In this document: positions 33,169 through 42,538 of the stretch, piece after piece | Numbering within the stretch: the stretch's first letter is position 1 | Layout: the number at the start of each line of letters is the position of its first letter | DNA from: Cercospora beticola | Taxonomy: Eukaryota > Ascomycota > Dothideomycetes > Mycosphaerellales > Mycosphaerellaceae | Length of the DNA stretch: 64,000 nucleotides | Direction of reading: 5' to 3' | Assembly (NCBI RefSeq): GCF_033473495.1 | Contig: NC_088939.1 | Location: 3,782,001-3,846,000 of the forward strand | Program-made: the position numbers and the translations under genes | Notes under the pieces: model-generated | What the model was told of the DNA's origin: nothing | The model's input: only the letters and a program-made list of their open reading frames with translations | Databases searched by the model: none

Positions 33169-33640
33169 TGCCAAGAATCAATTGGAAGCCGTAGATGAGT
33201 CTATTTGGTCGAGATGACAAACCCATTCACTCAACCAAAGACATCAGCAAGGCATTAGGCTCTCTAGCTGAAGCGTAACGCGCATACGCAAGAATTCTGC
33301 GGACCATCTGTTTCACGGTCTCTCTGCGGAAGGATCCTGGTGGCGAGCACGAGCAGGTAAATCAGTTCGGTGCAGTAAGATTAGCAAGTCAAAAGACTGC
33401 ATCGAGAAAACGAGTTACTCAGCCTCTATGGCTTGAGTTATTGATCCAGCCCTCGTGCTTCGACAATATCTCACTCGAGAGCCTTTCTTCAGACTGCCCC
33501 TGTGGTAGTCTGAAGTTTTTTTATCCCATCGCTCTGCATCACGCGGGAATCCCAGTGCACGCCCGCTTTGTATTGTTTGCCTCTTTCGCGTTCGCTCGAC
33601 CCTCAGCTGAAGCATCGCTGTTTACTAGAAATTGCAAAAA
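33169..33640 (+). ncRNA. Candidate Pol III non-coding RNA unit, copy A
   Basis: First of two diverged tandem units. Key parts: conserved 5' flank TGCCAAGAATCA (33169-33180); A-box-like TAGCTGAAGCG (33265-33275), which fits TRGYNNARNNG; B-box-like GTTCGGTGC (33365-33373), one mismatch from GWTCRANNC; a weak stem at about 33430-33482; and a terminal hairpin (33487-33515) followed by T7 (33516-33522). The A-to-B start spacing is 100 nt, the same as in copy B. Expected transcript roughly 33250-33520. No known RNA family was recognised (the order of elements does not match tRNA, U6, RNase P or MRP as I know them). Transcription is inferred. Confidence 0.5.
33487..33522 (+). terminator. Hairpin plus T7, copy A
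   Basis: Stem CTTCAGACT (33487-33495) pairs perfectly with AGTCTGAAG (33507-33515) across an 11-nt loop, and T7 follows at once (33516-33522). A T-run of this length is a Pol III stop signal. The stem differs from that of copy B by paired substitutions. Confidence 0.6.
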
Positions 33641-33670
33641 TAAGTTGAGTTGAACTGGTCCTTGGCGCAA

Positions 33671-34080
33671 TGCCAAGAATCAGCTGAAAGCCACAGGTGA
33701 AGCTATTTGAAGCAACAGCAGCGTGACTTGACCAACCAGATCAAAGAGCCTACCTCTGTAGCTCAAGCGTCAACGCGCGCTCATACGAACTTTGCGAGCC
33801 ACCTTGTTCATTGCTTCCGATGGAGGATCATGGTTGGCAAGCACATACAAGTAACTCCGTTCGATTCAGTAAGATTAAACATCAAACAACTGAATTGAGA
33901 AAAAAGGCTACTCAACCTCCACAATGATATATTGGCCGAAACGTATCAACGGTTCGGCAATATGTCATGCGGTCGGGAGCCTTTCTACGGACCATCCATG
34001 TGGTGGTCCGTAGTTTTTGTGTCGTTGCACTGACCAGTATCGAGCGCAAGCTCGAACAATCGCCCCTTTTCGCTTTTGTT
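33671..34080 (+). ncRNA. Candidate Pol III non-coding RNA unit, copy B
   Basis: Second unit, offset 498-502 nt from copy A. It has the 5' flank TGCCAAGAATCA (33671-33682), A-box TAGCTCAAGCG (33759-33769) and a perfect B-box GTTCGATTC (33859-33867), also 100 nt apart. A long stem follows (33924-33940 with 33953-33968, one bulged G and one G-T pair), then a terminal hairpin 33985-34013 and T5 (34014-34018). Shared patches with copy A include GTAAGATTA after the B-box, GAGCCTTTC before the hairpin and TGTGGT in its loop. The better match to consensus in copy B suggests it is the more active or less decayed copy. Identity unknown. Confidence 0.55.
33985..34018 (+). terminator. Hairpin plus T5, copy B
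   Basis: Stem CTACGGACC (33985-33993) pairs perfectly with GGTCCGTAG (34005-34013) across an 11-nt loop, followed by T5 (34014-34018). Three base pairs differ from copy A and all three are compensated on the other strand. Confidence 0.62.
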
Positions 34081-34581
34081 TGCCGCTGGACTGGCACAAT
34101 CCTTCAGCTCGCCCCTGGGAAATACCAGTGCCTAGCAGAAAGCAAGAGCCGGACTTGGCCCTGGTTTTACGCGGTGGCTCACATTACACGCAAAGAACAA
34201 CTTCGAGCCCGGCTCGACGGTAATGAGACGGACGCTTCTGCTGCGAGCCTACTTTAACGAGCTGTAAAGGTGTTCATAGCGTGGATCGGCATTCAGCATT
34301 TTGGGCGAAGTTGTGTAGTGGAGTCCATTGCATTGAAAGGCGCTAATTCTCTACATCAGTCTTGCTCAGTAGTTGCTCAACGGTGTGCCATTCGAGGCAT
34401 TCACCTGGAGTGAACAGGGCACGTCATCAGAAATCAGCCCGCCTCCTTCCTTTCTAAGTTCATCTTCGCGATACACAAGTCGCATTACCTCTTCACTTCG
34501 TCACCGCGCCAGCCTTTCCCACAGTTGCAACAATCAGGATGGCGGACCCTCCGATTCGGCTCAGCAGGGGGCAGAGGCACC

Positions 34582-35257
34582 ATGCGAGCTGCTCAGCAGT
34601 GAGTCAACTCGAAGCAGATGCCTAGAAATGTGCTGATGGCCTTTAGAACTGCGCGAGAACAGATACGTGAGACCGCTAAGAATGAGCACATAGCGGCCGT
34701 CCACAAGGCCAAGGAGAATGTTCAGGCCTTGAAGCGCGAAGCTCGCAAGTACGGATATCGGTTCGCAAGGGCAAAGGCGCAACTCGAGAAGCTCCGGCCA
34801 AAAGTCGACCAACTGCATGCGCATGTGAACGCCTGGCTCGAGGCGAGCACTACCGCTAGTGGCGAATTTGTACAAGAAGACCGCCCCCCCCTTCGACCAG
34901 GACGGCTTCCCCATACCCAACCAACAGTGGCGAAATGCGGCAGATGCACACAAGGCGAGCACCAAGGGCGCTAATGAGTACCACCACGTCGCCGGGAAGC
35001 GAGTTCCGTTGATTGAGGCGAAGTCCATGCGTGCGAGAGACTTCCGGAAGCTGCAGCAGGAGAAGTTTGCGCACAAAGACAAGCGGTCTCGCCGCCCCGA
35101 AGTCGCAGAGAGTGCGATTTCCACTCCAGGAATATCTCGATCTCCGAATGCGGTTGTCGCAGAGCTAGCGGACGGCCTGCGCAAGAGGAAGCGTGAAGAC
35201 GAAAATGAAGATTCGGAGTCAGACGCTAAGCGCATGCGCACAACGGCATACGAGTAA
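34582..35257 (+). CDS. Basic coiled-coil nuclear-type protein with apparent frameshift
   Basis: Exon 1 34582-34598 (encoding MRAAQ plus two bases), a 48-nt intron 34599-34646 (GTGAGT..TTTAG), and exon 2 from 34647. The first part is a charged helical stretch (KREARKYGYRFARAKAQLEKL). Coding quality then switches frame at the C8 run 34884-34891, downstream of GEFVQEDR: before it frame 1 is coding-like, after it frame 3 carries FDQDGFPIPNQQWRNAA and a C-terminal nuclear-localisation-like RKRKREDE ... AKRMR ending at 35257. A 35-nt intron would be the only splice alternative and is too short. So this is either a sequencing indel in the C run or a genuine frameshift allele. No family recognised. 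Confidence 0.6.
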
Positions 35258-35428
35258 ATGAGACAGGTTTGGCAAGTTGGTAGATCCGCCAGGGCAATGC
35301 TCGACCAGTTGTCTTGCAACGCTCTCAACACGGCGGAACCGAAACGGCGCCTGGTATTTGGCCGAAATTGAGTGACCGCGCAAGCAAGTATGTGGAGGCC
35401 AAGGCTTTGTAACCGATCGATGTATAGC

Positions 35429-37102
35429 TCAGAAATGCTCTTTCCAGAATTTGAACTTCACACCAGGAACCGTCGCTTGCTTGCACGCCTTCTTGATGTC
35501 TCTTGCAGCGACGTTGGGCCCACAGAAGTAGACGCCCACCTCGGCCTTTCCTTTACGGTCCTGTATTCCCGCGAGATATTTCTGGTTCATAATTCCTTCC
35601 CTCATTGCCACAAAGAGCCTGTTGAAATCTGGTCTGCCGAAATTCGTGCGACTCGACAACTCGGTAAGTGGATCTTTGTCAGTGCCAACACTGTTGAGAA
35701 CGATATTTTGGGCTGTATCCACATCCATGCGCTGTGTCAAATAGGTATGGATTCGCAGGAACTCCTGTTGACCACCGGCTTCTCCGCCGGACATGTTACT
35801 GCTCTGCATTTCCAAAGATTGAAGGAGAGCCTGGAACCATTCAAACGATGTCGTATCCCTGCAGACCCAGATGAACTCAACTCTTCGCAGACGCTTCGGT
35901 GGGTTTGGCGAAAGTCGCATATGCCAGATGTTCTTCAAGATTGCGGCCCAAGGTGTAACGCCGATTCCAGTGCCAATCAGAACTGCGATTTCATTTTCGA
36001 AGACATCCTCTGCCGGCGCTCCATAAGGCCCGTCAATTCGCAAACGTGGCATCTCTTGGCCATTGTTGAGTGCTACTTCGTACATGCCCATCGGATCCAG
36101 ATCATCGTACAGTGCTTGCTGCTCCGGTCCAGCTCCTAGCGCGTTCGCCAGAGATCGAGTGAAATCGCCAACTTGGCGAACATGAATGCTGACATATGGA
36201 TCGAATGGGCATGAAGTGATTGTGAAGGGATGCCACTGATGTTTTGAGACTGATGGCACGTTGATGAATAGCCATTGTCCTGCTTTGTATCGCATGCTCG
36301 GCTTTCGGAACTGTATCTCGACGGCATCATAAGGGTGGCGAACGACTTTGATGATCTCGGTCTGGCGACGGGACCTCAATTCGCGGTACACGCGCTCACA
36401 AAGATAGATGCCACCGCCTACCAGCTCCCAACGCCAACCTTGGTAGCCGATGCAGTGTCCCCAGAAGTTTTTGCCAGCAAAGGGCGAGTGTGGTTCGACA
36501 GAATCTCGCACGAAGCAGCCGGTAGCATGCGTGTACATTCCAAGCAGAAATGGGATGAACAGGTGATGCGTATACCAGAAGGTCTCGAAGCTCTGCTGAC
36601 GGATCTTGGCATGCGCGGTGGTGTACATCAACAGCATGCACAAGAGCATGACATGGCCTGTGATGCCTCCAGCTTGATGATAGTGAATCTCCAGGGCAGC
36701 CTCTTTCCGAATCTGGCTTCTCTCCACGTTGAAGAAGTTGACGTAGTGGGATGCAACGTGTACGATCGTCCATAGCAGGAGGCTGTATGCCACTTGGCGA
36801 TGGAACCACTGACTCTCATCTAGTGGAAGCCATCGTATTTTCGGCCGGACAACCTTCAGGATGTTGCGACACATTGGCAAGACGATAAGCATCGTATCAA
36901 CTGATAGACACAAGCCAGCTCCTCGCGAGAACCAGACACTGAATTGCAGCGTGTTGAGTGGCGCCAGTCTCTGATCAGTCACCTGTTTCCACCATCCGAT
37001 GATGAAGATGGCGATATGTATCCCGTGGAAGAGCGTGTAAAATATGAGCTTCCGTGGCGTGAACTGGGACGCCAGCCATGATTTCCTCTTTGGCACAGCC
37101 AT
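35429..37102 (-). CDS. noxA: NADPH oxidase NoxA
   Basis: Single exon, 557 aa, the usual size of fungal NoxA. Six membrane helices occupy residues ~18-220. Heme-ligand histidine pairs sit in helices III and V: H101/H115 region in WFHRQVAYSLLLWTIVHVASHY, and THHLFIPFLLGMYTHATG (~178-195). The C-terminal half is the FAD/NADPH reductase: HPFTITSCP (~288) for FAD, IDGPYGAPAEDVFE, GTGIGVTPWAAIL for NADPH, and the extreme C-terminal FKFWKEHF typical of Nox. It transfers electrons across a membrane to make superoxide; in filamentous fungi NoxA with NoxR controls sexual development, hyphal fusion and infection structures. No EF-hand is present, which excludes NoxC. Confidence 0.96.
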   Translation of the reverse strand: MAVPKRKSWLASQFTPRKLIFYTLFHGIHIAIFIIGWWKQVTDQRLAPLNTLQFSVWFSRGAGLCLSVDTMLIVLPMCRNILKVVRPKIRWLPLDESQWFHRQVAYSLLLWTIVHVASHYVNFFNVERSQIRKEAALEIHYHQAGGITGHVMLLCMLLMYTTAHAKIRQQSFETFWYTHHLFIPFLLGMYTHATGCFVRDSVEPHSPFAGKNFWGHCIGYQGWRWELVGGGIYLCERVYRELRSRRQTEIIKVVRHPYDAVEIQFRKPSMRYKAGQWLFINVPSVSKHQWHPFTITSCPFDPYVSIHVRQVGDFTRSLANALGAGPEQQALYDDLDPMGMYEVALNNGQEMPRLRIDGPYGAPAEDVFENEIAVLIGTGIGVTPWAAILKNIWHMRLSPNPPKRLRRVEFIWVCRDTTSFEWFQALLQSLEMQSSNMSGGEAGGQQEFLRIHTYLTQRMDVDTAQNIVLNSVGTDKDPLTELSSRTNFGRPDFNRLFVAMREGIMNQKYLAGIQDRKGKAEVGVYFCGPNVAARDIKKACKQATVPGVKFKFWKEHF

Positions 37103-38378
37103 GTCGCTGGTCTTGCTGTTATTCGGATCGTGCGAGTTTGACCAGCTGTGCTCCAGTTGCTATGAGGGAATCCGGATCGACACCAGAGTGCGGCCAGGTC
37201 TTAATGGTCTCGACTTCTACCGCCACTCTCCCCTTTGCAACGCGTCTGCCGCGAGCTGCGTGTCCTGGTGAGCAGGCACAAGCTCAAAGACAGAGTCGGC
37301 AGAGTGATTGAGCAGACCTCACTCCTGTTAAGACAGCATAACTATGCAAAGTCAAGATAAATGAAAAGACGAAGACCAACCTTCTCGAAGCAGGCCTGGC
37401 CGATACCGATCACACGGTGCAGCAGAACAGCCGGGCGGCCGTGTGCTCGTGGGCCGCCATCGGTTAGCCCAACAGCGATTCCAGCCTCTCAGAATGCAAT
37501 TGCTGCAGGTTGTGAGGGCGAGTGGGCGTGGTGCAAAGTTCACGACGTGTGCCTGCAGCACGCACAGCACGACGGGGCGCTTCGGCAGCCCTGCACCTGC
37601 ATCTCTAACCGCCCACGCTAGCGAGTGCGCTTGGCAAATAGCCTCATTCTCATTGGTGAGCTGGACCACTGGCTTTGTGGACGATTTCCCTCCAAATGTT
37701 GTTTGCTGTGCCGCATGCTTGCAGCGCGTCTCGACGACTGCACTTGGTTCCCATGCTATGCCAACTGCTGACCTACCTCGAGATCACGAGACGCAGCACA
37801 GGAGTAAATATAACCACCGCAGCGAAGTACGCTCACCAGAAGCCAAGTCGAAGCCTCGGCAGCGACAAGCCGCTCCGCTTTCTCTCTCAGCCAATGATCT
37901 TCCGTGAGAGCTACAAGACGACTTCATTCGGCGCTTACAGCACCAGAAATATGCAATGCCCACCGCATCTGCCACGCATCGCGCCAGAAGCGCTTCCAGC
38001 TTCGTGGCTGTCCTGTCCTGTCCGTCCTGTGACGAGTCAGCCCATTCAAGCCGCCAAGCAAAATCGTGTGGTGTCCGCGTCTTGATCGCTTCTTTGGTAG
38101 GTGCTCGGCAGCCTAGATTTCCGTATTCCTTTCGATCCGATATCACTCTGCATATACACTTCGCTGCGGCTCGCATAGACTTCTTCTCTGCTTGCTCCGC
38201 ATGCTGTAAGCCTTACGTTCGGGAGCGATCTACCACATCCCATTTTAGGACAACTCCTCGCGCATCCTCGCCACCCAGCTCGACCTCTTCTGTCTCACGC
38301 TACCCAGACCATGCCAATTCGCAGATCGAGACGATAGCATTCAGTGCTAGCAGAGTGTGAGACCGGCCGCAGCTCATC
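37103..38378. other. Divergent intergenic region, noxA and a small membrane protein
   Basis: 1.28 kb between two divergent starts. Several overlapping frames of 60-155 codons on both strands lack domains. Best read as two promoters with long leaders. Confidence 0.45.
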
Positions 38379-38927
38379 ATGGGCAAGCTGATCAAGAACC
38401 ATTGGGCTCGTCTCATCTGCTTGACTGCCGCAATATGTACGCGAGAACAATGTCGCAATGCCAGTTCTTCGTGGATGCTAATGAACCTCGCAGACCAGAT
38501 TGCCGCTGCAATAGAAGGCTTCTTCTGGCCGAAGTTCTTCTTCGACTTCTTGACGAAAAACTTTGATCATGCCGTCAAGCCGATACCTATACTACAAACC
38601 ATCAACCTCGTCGTGGGGATCATAACTCTGGCCTACGAATGGCCGCTCAAATTCGTCGCTGGCACGGCGATCCATCAATCTATGGAGGTCCGACTGATGT
38701 GGCTACCGCTGGCGAGTCTGAGTAGTCTTCTACTCTATCAAGCGACGAATCCAGCTTTATATTACTTCATTGCGATTATTGTATATTTCTGGGCCTACAG
38801 TGAAGGCGAGGTGAGTACTATCGATTGCGTGAATCATGATCTCCAGCTGACATGCTCTTAGGTCATATGTGCCGTTCCATGGACGTTACCACGGAAGATC
38901 GATCGGAGACGACAGGAGAAGGCATGA
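38379..38927 (+). CDS. Small conserved fungal membrane protein (MGKLIKNHWARL family)
   Basis: Three exons: 38379-38436, 38494-38810 and 38862-38927, with introns of 57 nt (GTACGC..CGCAG) and 51 nt (GTGAGT..CTTAG). The product is 146 aa. The first splice joins LTAAI to YQIAAAIEGFFWPK and the second joins SEGE to VICAVPWTLPRKI. Four hydrophobic helices: ~10-32, ~52-72, ~85-102 and ~106-122, with a basic C-terminus (PRKIDRRRQEK). The N-terminal MGKLIKNHWARL is a motif I recognise from an uncharacterised fungal family (DUF7727-like). Function unknown; an organellar or ER membrane location is likely. Confidence 0.8.
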
Positions 38928-39557
38928 TTTGATGACCCATGATACCTATTTGATTTGCATAGCGGAGGACAATGGAGTTCGATACCAAGACCAGGCACAG
39001 AAGCCGGCAGAAGAGGATCTCTCTGTTTCGCGCACAGCCGCGCCATTTCGTGTACATAGGCGTGCAACGACAGAGCATAATGCTTGCTCACATGATTACC
39101 ATCACAATGCGTACCCACATCCTGCTTCGACTTGCATGGTCTGATAGTGCGAATGTGCTATGTCCCTCAAATGTTTGCTTCGCACCATAATGTGATGACC
39201 AGGTCTAGGGTTGGTGTTGCCCAAAGGAATTTCGATTGTAAAAGCTGGGTTTCTTTCCGCGTCCGACACGGACCGCCTCATGGTATATGTGCATCGCAAT
39301 CTCTGCTCCGAGCCATCGCCTTGCCCTCGCCGAATGCTTTACTGCCTGCGTGCCTTCCACGCCAAAGCCTGTTGTACATGAACGCATCCCATTGCGCCCA
39401 GTCTCCAATACCAATGGCATCCGACTCCGCGGAAACTACATTACCGCACGAAGTCGCGTCGGCCGCATTGCGCCATCAAACGCAAGCGCTTTCAATGCAA
39501 TGCATTCCCGTTCGCAGCCCCTGGGGTCTCTTCCATCATCCGCTGAGTACTCTTGCT
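38928..39557. other. Convergent intergenic region, no gene seen
   Basis: Between the stops of the small membrane-protein gene (+) and TIM10 (-). A 161-codon plus frame from 39132 runs into the TIM10 antisense and has no domain. Confidence 0.4.
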
Positions 39558-39896
39558 CTACCTCATGAATCCACCACCTCCTTGTCTCGCCTGCGCCTCT
39601 CCTTGCATCTTCTCTGACACCTTGATGTTGACCTCGAAGAACTTCGCGACGCATCGATCGAGGCAGACGGATTCGCCCTTGTTCAGTTCGCCTTCGCGGT
39701 AGTTGTTGGGGATGCACTTCTTTGTGCATGTGTCGACGAGCCTGAGACACAATCATTAGCCAAAGATCGAGCGCATCTGAATAGTACGAGCTTACTGGTT
39801 GAACATGTTGCCGACCATCTCAATCTCTGCCTCTGCAGCTGCAATCTTCTCCGTCGATGAAGGCTGCGGTCGGCCACCGAATCCGAGGAAAGACAT
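39558..39896 (-). CDS. TIM10: Mitochondrial intermembrane-space chaperone Tim10
   Basis: Exon 1 39796-39896 and exon 2 39558-39741, with a 54-nt intron 39742-39795 (GTAAGC..TCTCAG); the product is 94 aa. Twin CX3C is intact: C-TKK-C and C-LDR-C, 15 residues apart, with the surrounding helices ([28 protein letters not shown]) of Tim10. It forms a hexamer with Tim9 that escorts hydrophobic precursors across the intermembrane space. Tim10 rather than Tim9 is favoured by the N-terminal [26 protein letters not shown] stretch. The splice is inside codon Gln and restores the family reading frame. Confidence 0.94.
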
Positions 39897-40146
39897 GTTT
39901 GCGACTCCGGTATTTTGACTGCTAGCGATTGATCGGATGGAATGGCAGAGCTCGTTGTTGATGTCGTACAAGTGTTACCGGAGATGGATGCGCGAGCTGC
40001 GAGTCGCAGCTTCCAGCTTCAACTTTCGTGCCAAGAAAACGGGGATGTCATCGCCGTGCACTTCACGCGTTTCCTCGCCTAAACGTTCAACAACATCCAG
40101 AACAAGATGATGGTTTGATGAAGCCATATGCACACCGCAAAGCCTC

Positions 40147-41436
40147 ATGTCAACGAAAGCACAGCCGGCCACGCTCGTACGAGATGTCTCGCCGCCGCCG
40201 CTGAGAAAACGCTCAACCGCTCTTGCCAGCAGTGAGCAGAATGAGCCGCAAGATCATCATCCCGTCAAGTCAGAAGCCGCAAAGATTGAAGCGCACGAAT
40301 TTGCGATCCGAGATCATCTGACCTATTTTGTACAGCATTTGTCTGCTGCGTTGAGGCCCAGCTCAGGTCCTAGAATCACAATCGAGCATTTTCGAAAGTT
40401 GTATCTTCGCAATCAGCATGCTAAAGGAGCCCATTTCGTGATTCATCAGCACGATCATCCGATCTCAGGTGTCCACTATGATCTTCGCCTGCAATTCTCC
40501 GAGACGAGCTCGGTGAGCTGGGCCATACCCTATGGCTTGCCCGGGAACGCGAATAGTCTTCGACCAAACAGGATGGCAATTGAGACTAGAGTCCATAATC
40601 TATGGGTAGGTGATAGTAACAATGCGAACTATATGTACACTATTCCGCGCCTGCCCCTTCAACAGACTATCGCAACGAGCTGACGATGACAGAATAATCT
40701 GATTGAATCAGCATCACATGCCACAGGCTCGCTTCTCATATGGGATATTGGTGAATTCGAAGTCCTCGACCGACCCCAGCAGAAGCCTACTCAAACCACA
40801 GATGATGAGTTGTGCGAAGCAGAGCAGGAGCCTGCCAAGTTAGAGCCCCAAAACGAGCGCTTGAAGAACGCCTTCCAGTCTCGTCACATACACCTCCGAC
40901 TACATGGATCTCGCTTGCCTTATGGCTATACCATTGCTCTGCGATTGCCCTCACACAATGACCGAAGTGCCCAGCCTCAGAAGCCAGTACGCAAAAGGCG
41001 CCGCATTGACCCTTCGAAGGCGCGTACAGCGAGTATTGCCACCAGTAGTGAAGATGAACCCGATACGGAAGCCAAGGTTAGCTCGAAGCAAGAAGAAGCT
41101 CTCGAAGATGATCACCTCGATGCTGCAAATGCTTCAGAAGACGATGGAGATGCGGCAATACGAGCAAACAACGCTTATTCCGGGGCCACAAACACGATCG
41201 GATCGGTCCACCAACGTCACTGGTTCCTCACACTCGACCGACCAAATTCTGGATTTCGAAAGGCAAAGGCCGGTCCTGATGCTGGCAGATGGGTAGGGCC
41301 CTGGAAAACATTCTACGTTCTTGGTCGAGAACACGAGCGCAGCATTGTCACTGGCAGATTGGCCGATGAAGTCATGGCCGACGAAGGCGTCAAAAAGTTC
41401 ATTGGGAGAAAGATGTGGCGACTGATAACAGAGTGA
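40147..41436 (+). CDS. LigD-type 3'-phosphoesterase domain protein
   Basis: Exon 1 40147-40605 and exon 2 40693-41436, with an 87-nt phase-0 intron (GTAGGT..GACAG); the product is 400 aa. The catalytic core is HFVIHQHDHPISGVHYDLRLQF (~97-118) followed by SWAIPYGLPG, which is the signature of the 3'-phosphoesterase module found in bacterial LigD end-joining ligases. After the splice come LLIWDIGEFEVLDRP and a second block RHIHLRLHGSRLPYGYTIALRL. An acidic/basic linker (~290-330) separates these from a C-terminal block RHWFLTLDRPNSG. No polymerase or ligase domain is attached. Role in trimming 3' phosphates or ribonucleotides at DNA breaks is inferred from the family. Confidence 0.88.
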
Positions 41437-41576
41437 AGGCAACTTAGCTCTGAGCCTTCTTCCCGGCATTTCCAACCTGGCACCATGGGTGCACGACCCT
41501 CTAGTGCATAATGCTACGCAAGCAACGGGTACTCAGCATCCACCGCCCTCCCAGCTCCCACGACCCCAGTCACCAC

Positions 41577-42029
41577 TCACATCGCCTTCACAACAGCCGC
41601 AGGTACAGCTGTCCGACTCATCTCCAACAAGAACTGATGCGCACGGCGAACTACTGCTGGCGTCAACCGGCTCAGTATCCTCCTCTCCGTGCCCTGTCTC
41701 AATTCGTTTTCATGGGAGTACCAAACTCTGACCTCCTCTATCATCTTGGCGTGCTCTTGCGGCAGCGATCGCGCCCACAGAACAACCTCATCGGCCTGCC
41801 CTTTAAACTCCCTATTTTTATAGTATCGCGCAGCCAGTTTCGTTCGAATGGCACGACAGACTTGTAGAATTGGCGGAGGCTTGTACGTTGCGATGGAGAT
41901 TCTTGTTATGCTCGGAGCGCCTGAGACCGGGGGGATGTGGAAAGTGTAGTCGTAGATTGGGTCAAAGAGTTCTTGAGGGAGGCGAGCCATGAGCTCGGGA
42001 AGAGAAGGGGGGTTCCTTTCGTCAGCCAT
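41577..42029 (-). CDS. 2EXR/F-box-like small protein
   Basis: 150 aa from ATG 42029; the frame is open 29 codons further upstream from a TTG. LPQELFDPIYDYTF (~16-30) and ILQVCRAIRTKLAARYYKNREF (~53-75) correspond to the two conserved blocks of the fungal 2EXR-like group. The remainder is helical (VVLWARSLPQEHAKMIEEVRVW). Function unknown. Convergent with the phosphoesterase gene. Confidence 0.7.
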   Translation of the reverse strand: MADERNPPSLPELMARLPQELFDPIYDYTFHIPPVSGAPSITRISIATYKPPPILQVCRAIRTKLAARYYKNREFKGQADEVVLWARSLPQEHAKMIEEVRVWYSHENELRQGTERRILSRLTPAVVRRAHQFLLEMSRTAVPAAVVKAM

Positions 42030-42538
42030 TGGGCAAGAATTAGATGAGGTGGCGAGGTGAAACCTACGTTCAAGAACTTGTTGCGGTTCGCGAATTTGGT
42101 TGCTGCTCGAGGGCAAAGTAATGTCAGAAAACGTGATAGCTTTGTCCTCTTCTGCTTGTGCTGCTTGCTGCTTACGTCCTCAACGGAGCGAGTGGAAGGT
42201 CAGAGTTATGTGTAAAAGCCACTTCGCATTGCGTGGCGGTAAGCTCTCCTTCACCAACGCGCCGCACAGATCGGAGTTGGAAGAAGCCAATATGACAGAT
42301 GAAAGCTGTCCAAACTATAAGTTCCATTTTGTTGAAAGAGCGTTTCTGCCTGTGTATGTGTCTACCAAAAGTTGCCTTGCGATGAAACGTCCCTTCCCCA
42401 AAATGTGTCCCAATTTTCTCCATAGCGCCTCGCTAATTCATCACCATGCTATCAAGAGCTCGTCCGTTTGCGTTTCTGTACTCCCGAGGACTCTTCGTCG
42501 TATTGTACAAGTTCTATGCTGAAAGTCGATTGACCACT
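42030..42538. other. Intergenic, no gene seen
   Basis: Between the 2EXR-like start and the PARP-E2 stop (both minus strand). Short frames only. Confidence 0.4.

Noticed and set aside
33859..33867. B-box as part of a tRNA gene
   Set aside because: A-to-B spacing is 100 nt and no cloverleaf arms can be drawn, so it is not an ordinary tRNA.
34826..34858. 35-nt intron to explain the frame change in the 34582-35257 gene
   Set aside because: Shorter than any other intron here (minimum 48 nt) and without a branch site; a C-run indel explains the data better.
39132..39617. 161-codon plus-strand frame
   Set aside because: Runs into the antisense of TIM10 and lacks any domain.
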